Source of the DNA: Branchiostoma floridae
Lineage: Eukaryota; Chordata; Leptocardii; Amphioxiformes; Branchiostomatidae
Assembly: GCF_000003815.2 (NCBI RefSeq)
Contig: NC_049997.1
Location: forward strand, 10,101,860-10,165,859
Reading direction: 5' to 3'
Length of the DNA: 64,000 bases
This document shows positions 1-12,982 of the stretch, in pieces; the stretch's first letter is position 1, and each line of letters begins with the position of its first letter. A program made the translations under genes and the position numbers. The notes under the pieces are model-generated. The model was not told the origin of the DNA. It saw only the letters and a list, made by a program, of their open reading frames with translations, and made no database searches.

Positions 1-2873
1 ATTTTTTTTTAAAGACTACTTCAAAGAAATAAACTTGTTGATGTCCAAAGTATAATGTTAAGTATATTTAAAAGCAAGTGCAATTTCGATAATGCCAATG
101 CCAGATCATTTATAGGTACGAATATATACAAATGTAATAATTGCATATTTTTATACATTCATTATTTTCTAATAGCATTGTTGTATCAAAAGACAAAGGA
201 AGATTTTCTTGTGGTTTCTTTTTTTAGTAATGTGAGGGAGAACACTTCTGCTGCATTGTGTTTGTCATGTAATGTACCCATAAATAGTGTAATTACAAAA
301 ACAAGCCATTGTATATTCATAGTCACTGTAACCGCGTTGCATATTTATGACAATTGCCTATTGTCATCATGGATCGCTCTCTTTCTTGGACAGTCTGAAT
401 CTTCTATGATCAACGAAATTTTAATTGTGGTTGTTGTTTGCAGGGATTGAAATTTATTTTGGGTAATAGTTGCACATGGTGCACTGAACATAGAATATTA
501 GGTGAGTTGAAAATATTTGGGTGCACAACATATATATATTATAAAAGATGAAATAAAATGTCAGCAAAACCCAGTACTTGCAAACCTTACCAGATCTATT
601 CACAGCTTTGATCTAAAAGTCTATGAATAACTTCAAGGATTTTAAACAAATGAACAACAAGGGTCTTAAATTTTTGACATTCAAGCTTTTAAAATATTTA
701 AAAAAAACAAAAGACAAAGACAGTTTGGGAAAAAATTCAGGCATACTGTACATGTGTATGTTAACATTGTAGGGTGGTATGAATAACTAAGTTAAAATGT
801 AATAACAGCATTCGAATTGCCTGGTGCAGAATCTTGCATATGTCGCTGTCTCCTTTTTACTACATGTTGTTCACAAAGTGTCCAGATCAGTCAGAAGCCG
901 TCCAGTGTAATTGGAGGGATTTGTGTGAATGAGAGGGCGGCTGTCCACACAGAATGGCGTGATGGGTCGTACTAAAGGCGTAATGTGCTGAGTCCAGATC
1001 GATAAAGCACAAGAGACGGAACACCCGCTTGATTTGAACCAAAAGGTTTACAGTGTACAAAGAAAGCACCCAGAATAAAGGACAAACAAGATGTGAAAAA
1101 ACTTTTCTTAAAGAAGATCTAGGAAATTAGAGGTTGAATTTAGATTCAACTTAGGCAGGTAGTCATGTTGTAAGTTTTTTTGAGGACACAGTGAACAGTG
1201 GTTTCAAATAGCTTCAAAATAATTTTGAGAATACAACACTTTTAGAAAAATGGAAATGTATAAATGTTGCAGGCTTCAATGCCATAAAGTTTAACAATGG
1301 ACCTGACTGAGGTAGTGGCAAATGATACATGACAAAGGTGCATTTTATGGGGTATAAAGTTATATTGATGGCATCTTTCATAAACCTGTAAGTTATTGAC
1401 TCACTAAGTGAGAAATGTCTGGAACTTTTTACATTGGAGATGTTTAGTTTTATCCCTTGCAAGGAAAGCCTTCAAGGTTTCTCCAAGTCTTTGTCTCTAC
1501 CAAATGAAATCTATCTTTATTAACTGTGTTGTGATGTTGATTAATCTTATGCAGTCATTCTTATTAAAAGCCTTACTTCATAATTTGTATATGAAGGACG
1601 AAGATGATGACAGTTGATGGAAAAGCCCACGTCGTAAAAAATAGGTCGTAAATTCTCCTAAGAATACTGATAGAGGCGTATGGCTGCTCAGGGTTCCTTA
1701 GTATTCATAGTATAGTGATGATAAGAAGAGTAGGAGACACTATTTACACATGTAGGCTTGAAGGATGGTCGGATGGCATTTCAGCACCAGGGACAGGCAT
1801 GGATGGTTGGCTATCTTTCAAAGTTGCTTCTTGGTAGAAATTTTAACTATTTTCTGTGACTCAATGGTGAATGTTGCAATATTGACAGACCTGAAAGCAA
1901 CTTAACAGTGTGAATAGACAATATTTGATGTTTTAGTGAATTTGATGGCTTTGTTGTGACTCACTGTGTTGCTCCAGGCTAGTCTAGTATAGATATGTAT
2001 CCTCTTTAGCCAGTTCTGGAATATTTGGGCTGCTAAGTGTGGTGTGAAGACTAGCCAACTGCTGCCTACCCCTGTATCAGGGACCCCAGCAGCAGTATAA
2101 TCAAATACTGGATACCACTACTGCAAAAGCACCCTGGTAGTAGTGGTACAGTAAATCTTGTGGTAAGTTTATTTGCAGTAAATACACTGTATGTCCCCAC
2201 AAATATGTCAACTGTACTACACAACTGCCTCCTTTCTCCTCTCTCTGGGAAATTAAATCACTGCAAAGGTAAATACACTTACAGTAACTTTGCTTGATAT
2301 TATTATAGAATGGCCAAAATCTAGATTTACCATTTAAATCATCTTTTATTACGTTATTCTATCGAACTAACTCAATAAAATAATGGTAATCTGTAACCTT
2401 AGCTTCAATTTTAGGGCTAAAACAATTTTGGATCAGGTAATTACTTGCCCATAAAAACGCTGTCCTTCCTGAAAGTGTGCCAGGGAAATGTCAGCCCTGT
2501 TTTATTCATATTCGATCCTGGTTGATATCATGTAATATGATACCTGTGATTGCTTGGGTTCCCCCAGGGAGGTCAAAGGTCAACCATTTGTCACCTGGCC
2601 ACCTGTGTTTGTGCCATTTGTGGTACAAAATTACATCTCAGTTGGGAATTTTCCCCAAATTTCGACCATAATTGTATGGATTGGTAGTCTACTTTACAGT
2701 TTGTGTCAGCATTTGTGGTAGAATGTCAGTATGATGAAATAAAGGGTTGATATGCTAATTGATCCCTTTGGGATAAAGGTGTGTTTAGCTGTACCATGAC
2801 CAACCTGCTTAAGATCTCAACTGTGTTTGGTTTGGCTATATTAATGGGTATTTGATAAACAGGAGGTATTAGT

Positions 2874-3075
2874 GAAATCTTTATTGACCCAACAGAAGTA
2901 CAGCGACTTTCTTAAGGTCTATAACAGCTACTTATTGTATATATATATATAAATAGAGATATATGAGTATCTATGAATAAGTCAACATATTGAGTCTAGC
3001 GTGTCATTTTCACTGTTGGTTCTACGGTATAAACATTCTTTAATATATTTGCCTATTTGTACACAGTAAGGGTTT
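2874..3075 (-). mobile_element. LINE (non-LTR retrotransposon) 3' end
   Basis: The reverse complement encodes CVQIGKYIKECLYRRTNSEN and a stop after DSIC, followed by a tail containing a polyadenylation-like AATAAAG. The protein end and tail match the copy at 9837-10232. The upstream part of the element is missing (5' truncation is normal for LINE inserts). Confidence 0.7.
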
Positions 3076-3223
3076 AGCTGGTATGACAGCAAACAGTATA
3101 ACGTTATACAGTTACAAATTTATTCATCCCTCTTATCGTGGAAACTGTTAGAGTAGCACTTATCATAATCACATACAGTGGGGATCTTTATGTTAGACTA
3201 GGTTTGAATAATTCTTGAGATGA

Positions 3224-3283
3224 AACATAGCTAGGTACTGCTGTATACCCGTGAACATAGCTAGGTACTGCTGCATACCCGTG
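3224..3283 (+). repeat. 30-bp tandem pair
   Basis: The unit aacatagctaggtactgctg plus tatacccgtg occurs at 3224-3253 and again at 3254-3283 with one change. Confidence 0.9.
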
Positions 3284-3529
3284 ACACTCATGTGTTATGC
3301 CAGAATGCTGTTGACTGATTAGGTACAGACTAAAAGTCAGAATCTTTGGGAGTGACATTTGCTGAAATGTCAATATTCACTTGACATTCACTCCTGAAAA
3401 TCAAGTATCCTTATTTAAATATGGTGATACTCATGTGATTGATCTTTTAATGCATTTCATAAGTTGGAATAAAAACTTCTCGGTTGAATTTAAACTATAT
3501 TTTTGAGATGTATAACATTTTTGTTATGG

Positions 3530-4050
3530 GATAATTATCATTGACATCTCAGTTGGACATAAACTGAGGCAAAATTGGCAAAATTTTTCCATCTCATTTA
3601 AGTGTCAGGTTTCATAATTAACAATGGGGAATTCTCCAAGTTAATGCCACATTGGGCAAAGGAAAGCTGTCATTGAAACAAATCATTGCATTTACTGTTA
3701 ATAACTATCATTGACATCTCAGTGGGACAATAAAACAAGCCGAAATTGTTTGAATTTTTCCATCTCATTCAAGTATCAGATTTCTTAACTTAAAGTAGGG
3801 TATCCTGAAAATTAACACTGCAATGTGTGAAGAAAAGCTGTCATTGGCATAAATTATTACATTCACTGTAGTAAATTCAGATGATTATCATTGGCATCTC
3901 AGTGGGACAATAGAATAAGTCGAAATTGGCAAAATTTCCATTTCATTCAAGTGTCAGAAACTCAGATGTCATAACTTAGAATAGGGTTGTACAAAATCAA
4001 AGCCACATTGTGCAAAGAAAAGTTGTCATAAGAGTGAATTATTCCATAGA
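3530..4050 (+). repeat. Three-unit tandem array, period about 170-180 bp
   Basis: Units start near 3530, 3705 and 3880. Each contains attatcattgacatctcag, a tggacaataa segment, tttttccatctcatt, aagtgtcag and a late gaaaagctgtcatt segment. Confidence 0.8.
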
Positions 4051-4879
4051 GAGCACTGAGCTGGAATTGCATATCACCCCTTTGTGCGGAACCATGAAGC
4101 GATTGAACATCGTTATTGTGTTAGGCCTCCCTATGGTGTCTTTTCAAGGACAAGAGCAAAACTGAAAGGAAGCTAATTTCTGGAAACAATGTGAGATATC
4201 CTGTTGGATGTTGGTTGTTTATGAGATTAGAATGATATTTGAAACCTGTTTTATTAGTTACAATTATGTTTACAATTATGATTTATTTTTGATGATTATT
4301 TTAAGACTTTTATTGCCTCAGCTATTGCTAGTTGTTGTCATTCTCCTTTTGAATCACACTTACTCACTTACTCACTCACTATCCGGTCTATCGTCTGTTG
4401 TTTCCCATCCTGAAGTCTGAATCCAAAGGCTAAAATGAAAAATTATGTTTTGATAATATTAAATCTGAAGTCATTTCACATGTTGTACATTTGTATCTGA
4501 ATGGAAGCAAAGTAGAATTAATAACTCGAAAAGAATTGAAGAGCAAGATGTACATTCAATAATATTAAATCAAACTTGGAAAGTTGGAAAGGCAAAGTCT
4601 ATTTTTCCACTAAAAAGAAAAATCATAAGAAAGAAGTCCTGAATTGTGTGTTTAGTCATAAGAAATTCTTGTTCTGCATTTTTGAAAAAAAATCATGCAA
4701 CCAAGTCATCCAACCCTTTGTATATACAGTCCCCCATAGCTTTCCTAAGGTCCGCAAACTGCCCCTAAAGAATTGACTGCCTCATTTTCGATAACTTATA
4801 AGTCATATCTCACAGAGCAAGGCATCATACGAAGAGCCCTATTGAAACATGTTGTAACCAGGGTTATAAGATGCACGTC

Positions 4880-5160
4880 TTGCCCATTCAATTTACTCTC
4901 GTAATCCCCAAGACGGGGTTATGTGTGGTGTTCGTGCCGTTTTGGAGGTGACTTTCATCACGCAGCCTAGTTGATGTTCGGAAACGATCCCCCGGGGAAG
5001 TCTGAAGACCAGCGCTCGCTCCTTACACGAGAAACCATCAGGAAAGTCATGAATATCATCCTCGGTAATTGCACTTTGTAGGAGGAACGAGCCACAAGTA
5101 GGTTATGATTGAAATGTGTAGTGCCGTGACATTTAGGCTGGGTATGTTTCATCTTACTAA
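4880..5160. promoter_or_regulatory. CpG-richer patch, possible regulatory element
   Basis: In an AT-rich stretch this segment is noticeably richer in CpG (for example gaccagcgctcgctcc at about 5006). No exon or repeat copy was recognised, so it is a candidate conserved noncoding or regulatory element. The call rests on composition only. Confidence 0.18.
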
Positions 5161-6083
5161 TAACATTTCATCTCCAATTCGTATTCGTGATGGCAAATGG
5201 AACACAAGGGGTCATTGAGACAGAGTCTTGATATCTTGACATACATTAGAAGGGCTGTGTTATTAAGGAATAGAGTGATATGTACCCACAAAAAGGCCTC
5301 TTCTGAAAATCCTTAAATTCAAACTAATAAACCACATTAGAAATATAACCTTGCTAAGTTGCTCTGTTGAACAGAAGTTGGGTTTGTAAGAATACTGAAA
5401 AGTGACTTTTTCCACTACTCATTGAGATGAAACTGGGTCAAAGGCCAAAATTGGGTCAAAAGTGGTCCCACCAGACTTCCCCCAATCCAAAGTCATCATC
5501 ACTGAAAGAGGAGCTCTTAGGATATCCCTGAATATTAGTAATGGCTTTGGTAATGATATTTGTGATTAGATATAATGGTAGAAAATATCAGACTGGTACT
5601 CTTTAGAATTTTGAAAAAAACATAATTTATTCATGCAGAATTTTAGAGATGAAAGCAGATTACATTTCGCCAAATGCATAATATTCCTGATCTTAAGTTC
5701 CAACGACATTTACACATACAGTAGGCAAAATTTCCTTATTTCATTGGCTGTGTTGAAGCTCTCACAACAAGCAATTTGTGCATGACCCAGTTTTCACTCT
5801 GCGGAAGTTGCAATGTTTTGATCAATACCGGCTCTCCACAGATTGAGTGTGAGGGTGGTCACGGAAATATTCATGGCAACTTGCGTATTCATAGCCGCTG
5901 CCATTCTGTGTGTTGCGGGGGTGCCTCGGTCTCGTAAATAATTCAGATCAACAGCGTGTGGCTGATGACAGCGAGATCAAATTCAATGTGCCTCTTGATC
6001 CAAAGAATCACCTAGGAAAGCATTTATACTGTATTTTCTCAAATCTAAGCTTTGTAACAGTGGTGTTCAAGTCAGACCCTTTT

Positions 6084-6130
6084 GGCGTTGGGTTTGTGAT
6101 CTGGCGGCTCGGGTTCGAATCCCGGGAGCC
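6084..6130 (+). repeat. tRNA-like SINE fragment
   Basis: The stretch ctcgggttcgaatcccggga is a perfect RNA polymerase III B box with T-arm (GGTTCGAATCC at 6112-6122, stem CGGG/CCCG). No cloverleaf or good A box precedes it, so it is probably a decayed tRNA-derived SINE head and not a tRNA gene. Confidence 0.5.
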
Positions 6131-6684
6131 AGGAGACTGTTTCTACTTGTCTCTTTATAACTTATCAGTACAAAATGTTGGTTTGGAACTGCTGTTTTCA
6201 TTGAAGCCGTAGATAGCAAGGTTTAAAGACCAACAGAGGAAACATTTTTTTGTGTGTGTCTCTGAAAAAATCTTTGTTGCAGCCATTAGGCTGATTTGTA
6301 AGGTCTGTTTGTTTACATATCGAAATACATGTTGTAACCATCAGTACATTATCATATTCATAAACATTATAAAGATGCTACATATTTACTGTAACTACAA
6401 TAATATGTGAGGTATTTGCCATAATTAGGTAGAGCCTTAATTGAATAGTGTTAACTGTTAAGTGCTCCATTTGTAAGTTGTAGTTGTCAGACTCACAAAT
6501 GTTTGTCTACCTGTCTCTAGTCTAGAGCTAACAGCAGAAGACACTGCTCTTTCCCCTCAAGAACAAAATCTCATTGTTCCCACGACTCCCATTCATCCCT
6601 ACAGCAGCCTTCCATCTCCTCTTGTTAAGGATGAAAGGACAACTTTGTCAAAGCCAAAGCAAGGCTGTCGACAGCTTCAAAGTT

Positions 6685-6850
6685 TGGGAGCCCATGTCAT
6701 TAGTTTTTGTTGCTATAATTTTAAGCTAAAAAAATGCATTTTCACCAATATCTTGTCATGAAGATTAAAATTTTTGGGACAGACGGGGTAAATTTTCTGT
6801 TCCAACAAGCAAATTTCCGTTTTGGGATGGAGGGACAGGTCTTAGAGATT
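6685..6850 (+). repeat. Unclassified interspersed repeat, copy 1
   Basis: The conserved core is gggagcccatgt, tttgttgct, attttaagct, then ccaacaagcaaatttccgtt followed by gggatggagggacaggtct. Other copies: 14435-14600 and 61850-61965 (minus), 29527-29720, 31070-31380 (interrupted) and 57525-57665 (plus). Confidence 0.6.
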
Positions 6851-7287
6851 GCCCTGGGCCAAAAGCTGTGGTTTCGTACTATTCGGAAAATTTCCTGATA
6901 GGAATCTTGTGCAGACATACAGGGATTTCCCACCCTCAAAGTCGCTGTTGGGAAGCAAATTTAGATCCTTGTCTCCAATTTGTTTGGCGCAGTTGGTGAG
7001 GAGTGAGTGCTCTAATTGCCCCTTTCCTAGGGCATCTGTGACTGCATCTGTATCTATATAGCCTGTATAATCGCCCTTCAGTGTAGAACACCAGCTAATT
7101 ATAAAGGGCAAAGGGACATACAGGGGGGAGTAGTATAGTAGGGACACACTACTGGGGGTCTATTGCTTCCTAAGTGCATCTCAGGAAAGTCACTCTTTCT
7201 TTCAGGAAAGTCACTCTTTCTTGTAGCTTCATTACTTTAAAAGACAAGAAGCCTAAATACTTTAATTTTTAAATGAATCAAGCTATC

Positions 7288-7395
7288 TAGTCTGTGTAAC
7301 GCAAACTCCGCTGTCCAGGGCTGTAACTGGCTTCTCCCCGCTAGGGGGCCGGCGGATGTTTGGCGGGCTGCTATAAGCAAGATTTAATTAGGCTA
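7288..7395 (+). mobile_element. TAGYCTG element, 9-bp target duplication
   Basis: The element starts TAGTCTGTGTAACGCAAACT and ends AATTAGGCTA. It is flanked by an exact CAAGCTATC at 7279-7287 and 7396-7404. Related copies lie at 20932-21016 and 34184-34264. Nine-bp duplications are typical of Mutator-like transposons. Confidence 0.82.
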
Positions 7396-7555
7396 CAAGC
7401 TATCATACTATAGGCATTTATACACAGATATGTTTCTCCCAAAATCGACATAGAAAATATGTCATAGTTTATATCATTCTTACATGCAGAAGGTACAACA
7501 TATCTCAAAGGTGCAGTTCATATTGAACATATTTATCCTATCTACACTATTTCAG

Positions 7556-7890
7556 GTTTCATATGATATTATCAGAATATCCTCTTACTTACCATACCAT
7601 GCGTGAAGTTCACATGGTGTGAATGTTTCCGTGCGGTAGGTTTCTGTATGGGCAGTGGGCAGCTGTAGGTAATTGGTTTGATAATTTTCATTTGAGGGCA
7701 CCAAATTTTCTCAACTTCCGGCGCATTTTGCATCAGAATATGTGTTTTCTCAGTTGGATATGACACTTTCAAGTTTCATACCGTACTTTCAGAATATTCT
7801 GTTAGCATGCGTGAAGGTAACATGGTGTGAATGTTTCCGTGCGGTAGGTTTCTGTGCGCAGCTGTAGGTAATTGGTCTAATGTGCGGACA
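7556..7890 (+). repeat. Tandem duplication, period about 216 bp
   Basis: gtttcat...tcagaatat occurs at 7556 and 7772. The stretches catggtgtgaatgtttccgt and gcggtaggtttctgt and gcagctgtaggtaattggt occur in both units (about 7615-7680 and 7820-7880). Confidence 0.8.
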
Positions 7891-8859
7891 TACAATTACA
7901 CAACAGGTGAGCAGGGGGGTTTCTTCCTGTGGGCTGACCTCACCTGACCTCCGCTGATCGACATGTAAGAATTCTGCGGTCTACTGTAAATTCATTTACT
8001 TTCGCAGTGGTTTTTCTTTGCTGTAGGAGGAAAAAGGAGGTTTTATCATATCACATCACATGATTTAGTGGTGTTTTACATTTGCATTTGGTACAATTCT
8101 GTATTTGAGTAGTAATACATTCGCAGTGTAATAGATTTGCAGTGGATGGAGACGTCATCATTGAAATAAAGCCCCTGTGAAATTTTGAAGATTTACTGTA
8201 CAAGGATCTTGAGACAATGCTGCAGGGAACAACAGTGGTAGGGTTCTGCCATTAAAAACTGTAACAAAAACTTTACTACTCATGAGGGACAAGGGTTTTG
8301 GATAGTTGCCCATTCTGACTGTCAAAATGGGCACATATTAGTTACAGTAAACTTGAACATATTTAAGTTTGGATTTGTAGTGAAATTTTAGCCAATGAAA
8401 AAATGAGAGTTGGACAGAACCTTAAAGTGAGTGTTAAAGGAAACATTGGCACCATTTAACACAGTTTAGAAGGTGACAATGAAAAACGCGGCCTTTGATA
8501 TTCAATCTGTGTACGGTACTTAAGTCAATTTGAAAGTGTCCATTGATTTAATGCAGCTCAATTTAGAAAAAAGAACTATCTTCAGGGTGTAAGAAAAAAC
8601 TTATTTTTGTCTTTTAAGTATTGTCATAATTCAATATGAAAGAGATAATAATCAAGAAACATTAATACTTGTTTACTGTATCCAAAGTATGTTGTCCTTA
8701 GGCAAACTTCTAAAACTGTGCTGACTGTGCTGTACTTAGTTCATCAGCCAGGGCATAAAGTTTAAGCTCTAACCTTCTATCACCTCCCTGAAGATTAATT
8801 ATTGTTCATCTAACCTTCCTTCTCGACCTCTTAAACATTTTATCCACGCTTAAACATGT

Positions 8860-9115
8860 TTGACTCGCCGATCATCTTCCGTTGGTGTCTGGGAAGCCCT
8901 CCCATAACTCTTTAAGATCAAAGCCAAGTGCGGACCTACCGCCTGGTCTGTCAGAAGTCATATCACGTTCGGCGTGATCCCTTTAAAGTGGCGGATTTCC
9001 TCTTCTTCAAAGAGCAGAGAACCTACCTTACACCCATCAAACTTCGCTTCAAATCCGGGATATTGTGTAAGAGAGTGGAGGTCGTGATGGGTCGCGCGAC
9101 CCCTGTAAGAAATAC
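8860..9115. promoter_or_regulatory. CpG-richer patch with a possible splice donor
   Basis: This 250-bp patch has several CpGs (gttcggcgtgatcc, gggtcgcgcgacc) and ends near a donor-like CCCCT|GTAAGAA at about 9103. It could be a 5' exon of the NAV gene or a regulatory element, but its open frame has no recognisable similarity. Confidence 0.18.
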
Positions 9116-9836
9116 CACCAATTATAACATCAACAAAGTGGCCTTGTTGACTGGAAGATGTAATAGCTATCCGTAGTTTCCTGATGTTTCCTTGTAGAGC
9201 AAAGAGCTGATTAGGAATAGGGCCTGGCGCCGGATGATTTGTGGCAGCTTTTGGCTTCTGGAAAGAAATCAGAAGCTATGGTCTTGATTGGAACAACCTG
9301 TTGTATACTAAGATACTTTGTATTTCATACAAATCAATTGATTGTAAATCGGCGCAATTCAGTTTTCTTTTACTGCAAAACCTATTCGACACATGGTGTC
9401 TTTTTATCAATAAACCAATTACTACATACTAATTTGATGCATTAAAAGCTTCAATAGTTATATATAAGACTTACAACTGTTCTTTGGTTTGGTTGTATAT
9501 TTGTGATTATACAATACAGCAAGTATGATACATGTATGTATAACTTGCTCTTTACTTGTGTTTAAAAAAGGCCAAAAGTAAGAAAGGTAATATACATAAA
9601 ACCTTCTATTTAAGAAGATCTCTTCATTGTCACTGACGAAAGATAACGGATGTTATCTGAAACATCTGACCATTTCCAAAATCTTACCCAGTTGCTTGAG
9701 TAATTGATATTTGGCATATCTTACTACCTGGATGTCTAACCTTCATCGACGTAAGAAAGGTAGAAAGAGTTTGCATTCGTCACTTCCAATGGTGAAACTA
9801 AGCCAACAGCCCTATGTATGAGGGAGCTTTATGATT

Positions 9837-10232
9837 ATTATAATAAATCTTTATTGACACGACAAAAGCACAGCGGCTTTCGTAAGGTCTACATGTATAA
9901 CAACTACTTACAGTACAACTAAACACACATATATGTATAGCTACAGGTATGAACAAATCAACATATAGGGACTAGCATGTCATTTACACTATTGCATCTA
10001 CGGTATAGACATTCTTGGACATATTTGCCTACTTGTACACAGTGAGGATTATCGCCTCCCAGAATGTAGTTCAGTTCGTACAATCTATCGTACAAAGGGT
10101 AGCAAATTCTTTAGAGCAAGCGGAAAGTAATGTGAACAGCTCTATGCGTTTGTCATTATATCGAGAACAATCCATTACAAAGTGACGTTCGTCTTCGATC
10201 TCATTTGGGCAGAATGGACAAATGTGTAAGCC
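9837..10232 (-). mobile_element. LINE 3' fragment with C-x2-C-x8-H-x4-C motif
   Basis: Read on the minus strand this begins HICPFCPNEIEDERHFVMDC, a Cys/His motif typical of the C-terminal end of many non-LTR reverse transcriptase polyproteins, and continues to LLSACSKEFA. A frameshift near 10100 moves to another frame reading YDRLYELNYILGGDNPHCVQ, then CLYRR and a stop. The 3' tail has (ATT)n and AATAAA. It is a 5'-truncated, decayed copy of the same family as 2874-3075. Confidence 0.75.
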
Positions 10233-10338
10233 TCAAGCATCAAACCTTTGCTTGTAAAAGAACCCAACAGAAAGAGTGGGGTTGATGCAGTTTGCTTCAC
10301 TGAAAACAAGAGCCGTGTGAAACTGCATCGCACTACTA

Positions 10339-10512
10339 CAGTAGAAGCCGCTTAATTGCACTGCCTATTTGCCAGTGAATTTCGTGCAATTATCCGGATG
10401 GTGCAATAATGCGAAGTTATCCAGCTGGACCGCAGCAGTTTGGGATTTTGGGATTTCGTGCAGTTAACAGAAGTGTGCGTTAATCCGTTGTGCAATTAAC
10501 TGGCTTCTACTG
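10339..10512 (+). mobile_element. MITE family B copy (ends CAGTAGAAGCC)
   Basis: Terminal inverted repeats CAGTAGAAGCC and GGCTTCTACTG are flanked by TA (10337-10338, 10513-10514). The interior has ttaattgcac near the left end and tgcaattaac near the right end. A second copy lies at 17736-17909. Confidence 0.85.
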
Positions 10513-11291
10513 TAGTAGTCTACCAGTCTGGACACTATACAGCTGCAATTGCACTACTAGAATCTATCATAAAACTATTAAAAGCATTATACTTCATGGC
10601 AAGCATTGAGCTTTGAGTTTGTCCTGCTTTAAAGAAAGAGTGTATAGAAGGTGACACCTGTCTGACAGTGACAGTTCGAATGGTGGTGGTATGTTTGAAA
10701 TGTCCCATGTCACATGCCTTCTCCAACCTTCACATTATCTTTCCCACATTTGTCACCCTCCTGACAAAATTGAACCATGCTGAAAGAGTGGTACAATAAA
10801 GGACCATGCACCATAAATACGGGTGAAGGTTTTCTTTGAACTGATTGAAGAGGAATTCCAAACAACAGAGTTTCAAGGATCCTTTTTCCGTATCTGTAAA
10901 ATATTTCTGTTGATATCTTACTGAACCTTCTCCTTGCCAACTAACCTTGTAAGCATTTCAAATTTGGTGCCAAAAGCTACGATGGCAGTTTGAAGGGTGA
11001 AGGACGAGTGAATGTGTTTAGTTACAGGTCAACTTTTGAGTTTAAAGTCATTTGTGTGTATGTCCTTTCCTTTTTATGGAAGGGTGAAATTTCAAGTGCA
11101 CATGCACTTTTGTATTTATTTAAATACAGTACAGTGCACAAGTGTACAACTACAAGCGTACCTGTACGAGTGAGCACCTCTGCAAAAGTACCACCTGGCC
11201 AATGTGACCACTTTTTTCAGGTTCCATTGATGATTTTTTCCATTGACATGAGCATTAGGAGTCCTGTCTATAGCAACCACCTGTCCACATA

Positions 11292-11499
11292 CTGTAAATG
11301 CAGAAATGTTCGCGGTGGATTAATGTTCACGGTTTTCGCGGTGACCACTTTACCGCAAACTTAAAACCACTGCGAACATTTTTCTATTATGGTATTAGAC
11401 TACATTCTATGGTGTTACGGCGAACTTAAATCCACAGAGAAAAGTCCCTTTTCCCGCTACTGCGAAATTAAATCCCCGCGAACTTAAATGCATTTACAG
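11292..11499 (+). mobile_element. MITE family A copy (ends CTGTAAATGCA, TA duplication)
   Basis: Terminal inverted repeats CTGTAAATGCA and TGCATTTACAG are flanked by TA on each side (11290-11291 and 11500-11501), the Tc1/mariner-type target. The interior carries repeated cgcggt/accgcga motifs that can fold back. A closely related copy lies at 12775-12982. Confidence 0.85.
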
Positions 11500-12774
11500 T
11501 AGACCACATTTTATTGCTCTTTAGAGTGGTCTTGAGCAGTTTGACTGTATACTTTTTCGTATGCCATTGTCAAATATTGGGAATTGTTCCAAGACATTGT
11601 AGTGACAGGTCTGGTTAAAAGATAAACACGCAGGGTAGAGAAGACATTGTGTTTCGCACGTAAACCATGTCTCCTTCTGCCGGAGTGGAATTTCAAGGTG
11701 ACAGTGACTGTGGAGAAAGAATCCGATGACGAAGTTCCAATGTCACCTTGTGTACCTTAGCAGGGCTCAAAACACCCACCTGCAGTGAGCAGAAAGAAAA
11801 AATCAGCTTGCAAGTCATGCAAGCAAGCATACTGGTAGTCATTCCTTCAACTTCAAGTGTCCGAGTTATCATCAGATGAATAAATAAATGAATCCCAGCT
11901 TTGAGGTGGTCAAAAATTTGTTTATCCCTAGAAATAAGTAATAATGTGGAATTCATTTCCACCAAGTACTGTCAGAGCATCTTCACTAGACAAAGCTAGA
12001 TGTGCAAAGGTTAGGTGTGTGTTGTGTATGTGATATAACGAGCTGCTGCTGTGCCTTGTGCATAAGCTGGTGTGTTAGGCTGAAGGGCAGTTATATAGAT
12101 AAAGATATAGGTAAAAATGTAAACAACTTGCAATTTTGCTGGCTAGAAAAAATGTAGTCTTTACATGATTAGGAACTATTTTGTAATATAGCTATGCATT
12201 ACCAAGCAAAAGCCCATATGGATAGTAGCTATTTCAACAGTAAGCAAAAAGATGCCATCATGATCCTTTGTCTGAATAAGTTACAGTAGGGTAACATTAG
12301 GGACAGGGACTTGGGACAAGTTGGGTGTGTTTAAAAAAAAAAAATTTCTGATTTGTAAAAAAGATTTTGGACTACTTAAAATGTTAGATGCAACTGAAAG
12401 ATTCAGAAAGAAATATTTCAAGCCCTGCTATTTCAATATCGTCAATTAGAGGTGAAAGGTGGAACTAATAGTCTTCTCAATAATACGAAGTTGTCACACT
12501 GCGATGCATGTCAATGCGTGTTATTAGGTTGATATATTTGCAGACGTGCAAGACAGAATTTTAGTAGGCATACCAATGTCAGCATCAGCAACCCGCTGAC
12601 ACTTAATTTCCTTCAGGGTGTGGTTAAGTTTGATGGCGTTCCATGCTGTGCAATTATATACCTGTCCAAAGGGGTAGGGTATCTATTGAATTCATTTGCA
12701 GCTTAATAGCAGCGTGGATCGATTTATCATCTGTTAGGGGCCTGGTTTCTATAATGATTTCTTTGATCTGTATA

Positions 12775-12982
12775 CTGTAAATGCAGAAATGTTCGCGGTG
12801 GATTAATGTTCGCGGTTTTCGCGGTGACCACTTTACCGCGAACTTAAAACCACCGCGAACATTTTTCTATTTTGGTATTAGAATGCAGTCTATGGTGTTA
12901 CCGCGAACTTAAATCCACCGCGGAAAGTCCCTTTTCCCGCAACCGTGAAATTAAATCCCCGCGAACTTATATGCATTTACAG
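12775..12982 (+). mobile_element. MITE family A copy
   Basis: It has the same ends and interior as 11292-11499, with flanking TA at 12773-12774 and 12983-12984. It is the least decayed copy here, with intact cgcggtgg and ccaccgcg arms. Confidence 0.88.

Noticed and set aside
6084-6130. Functional tRNA gene
   Set aside because: Only the T-arm/B box is convincing; no acceptor stem, D-arm or A box could be paired.
8928-9176. 82-codon open frame as a 5' NAV exon
   Set aside because: No similarity to NAV N-termini and no junction in phase 0 to 14259 that could be supported.
10990-11364. 124-codon open frame
   Set aside because: Its 3' end runs into a noncoding MITE (11292-11499), and the rest has no similarity or splice context.
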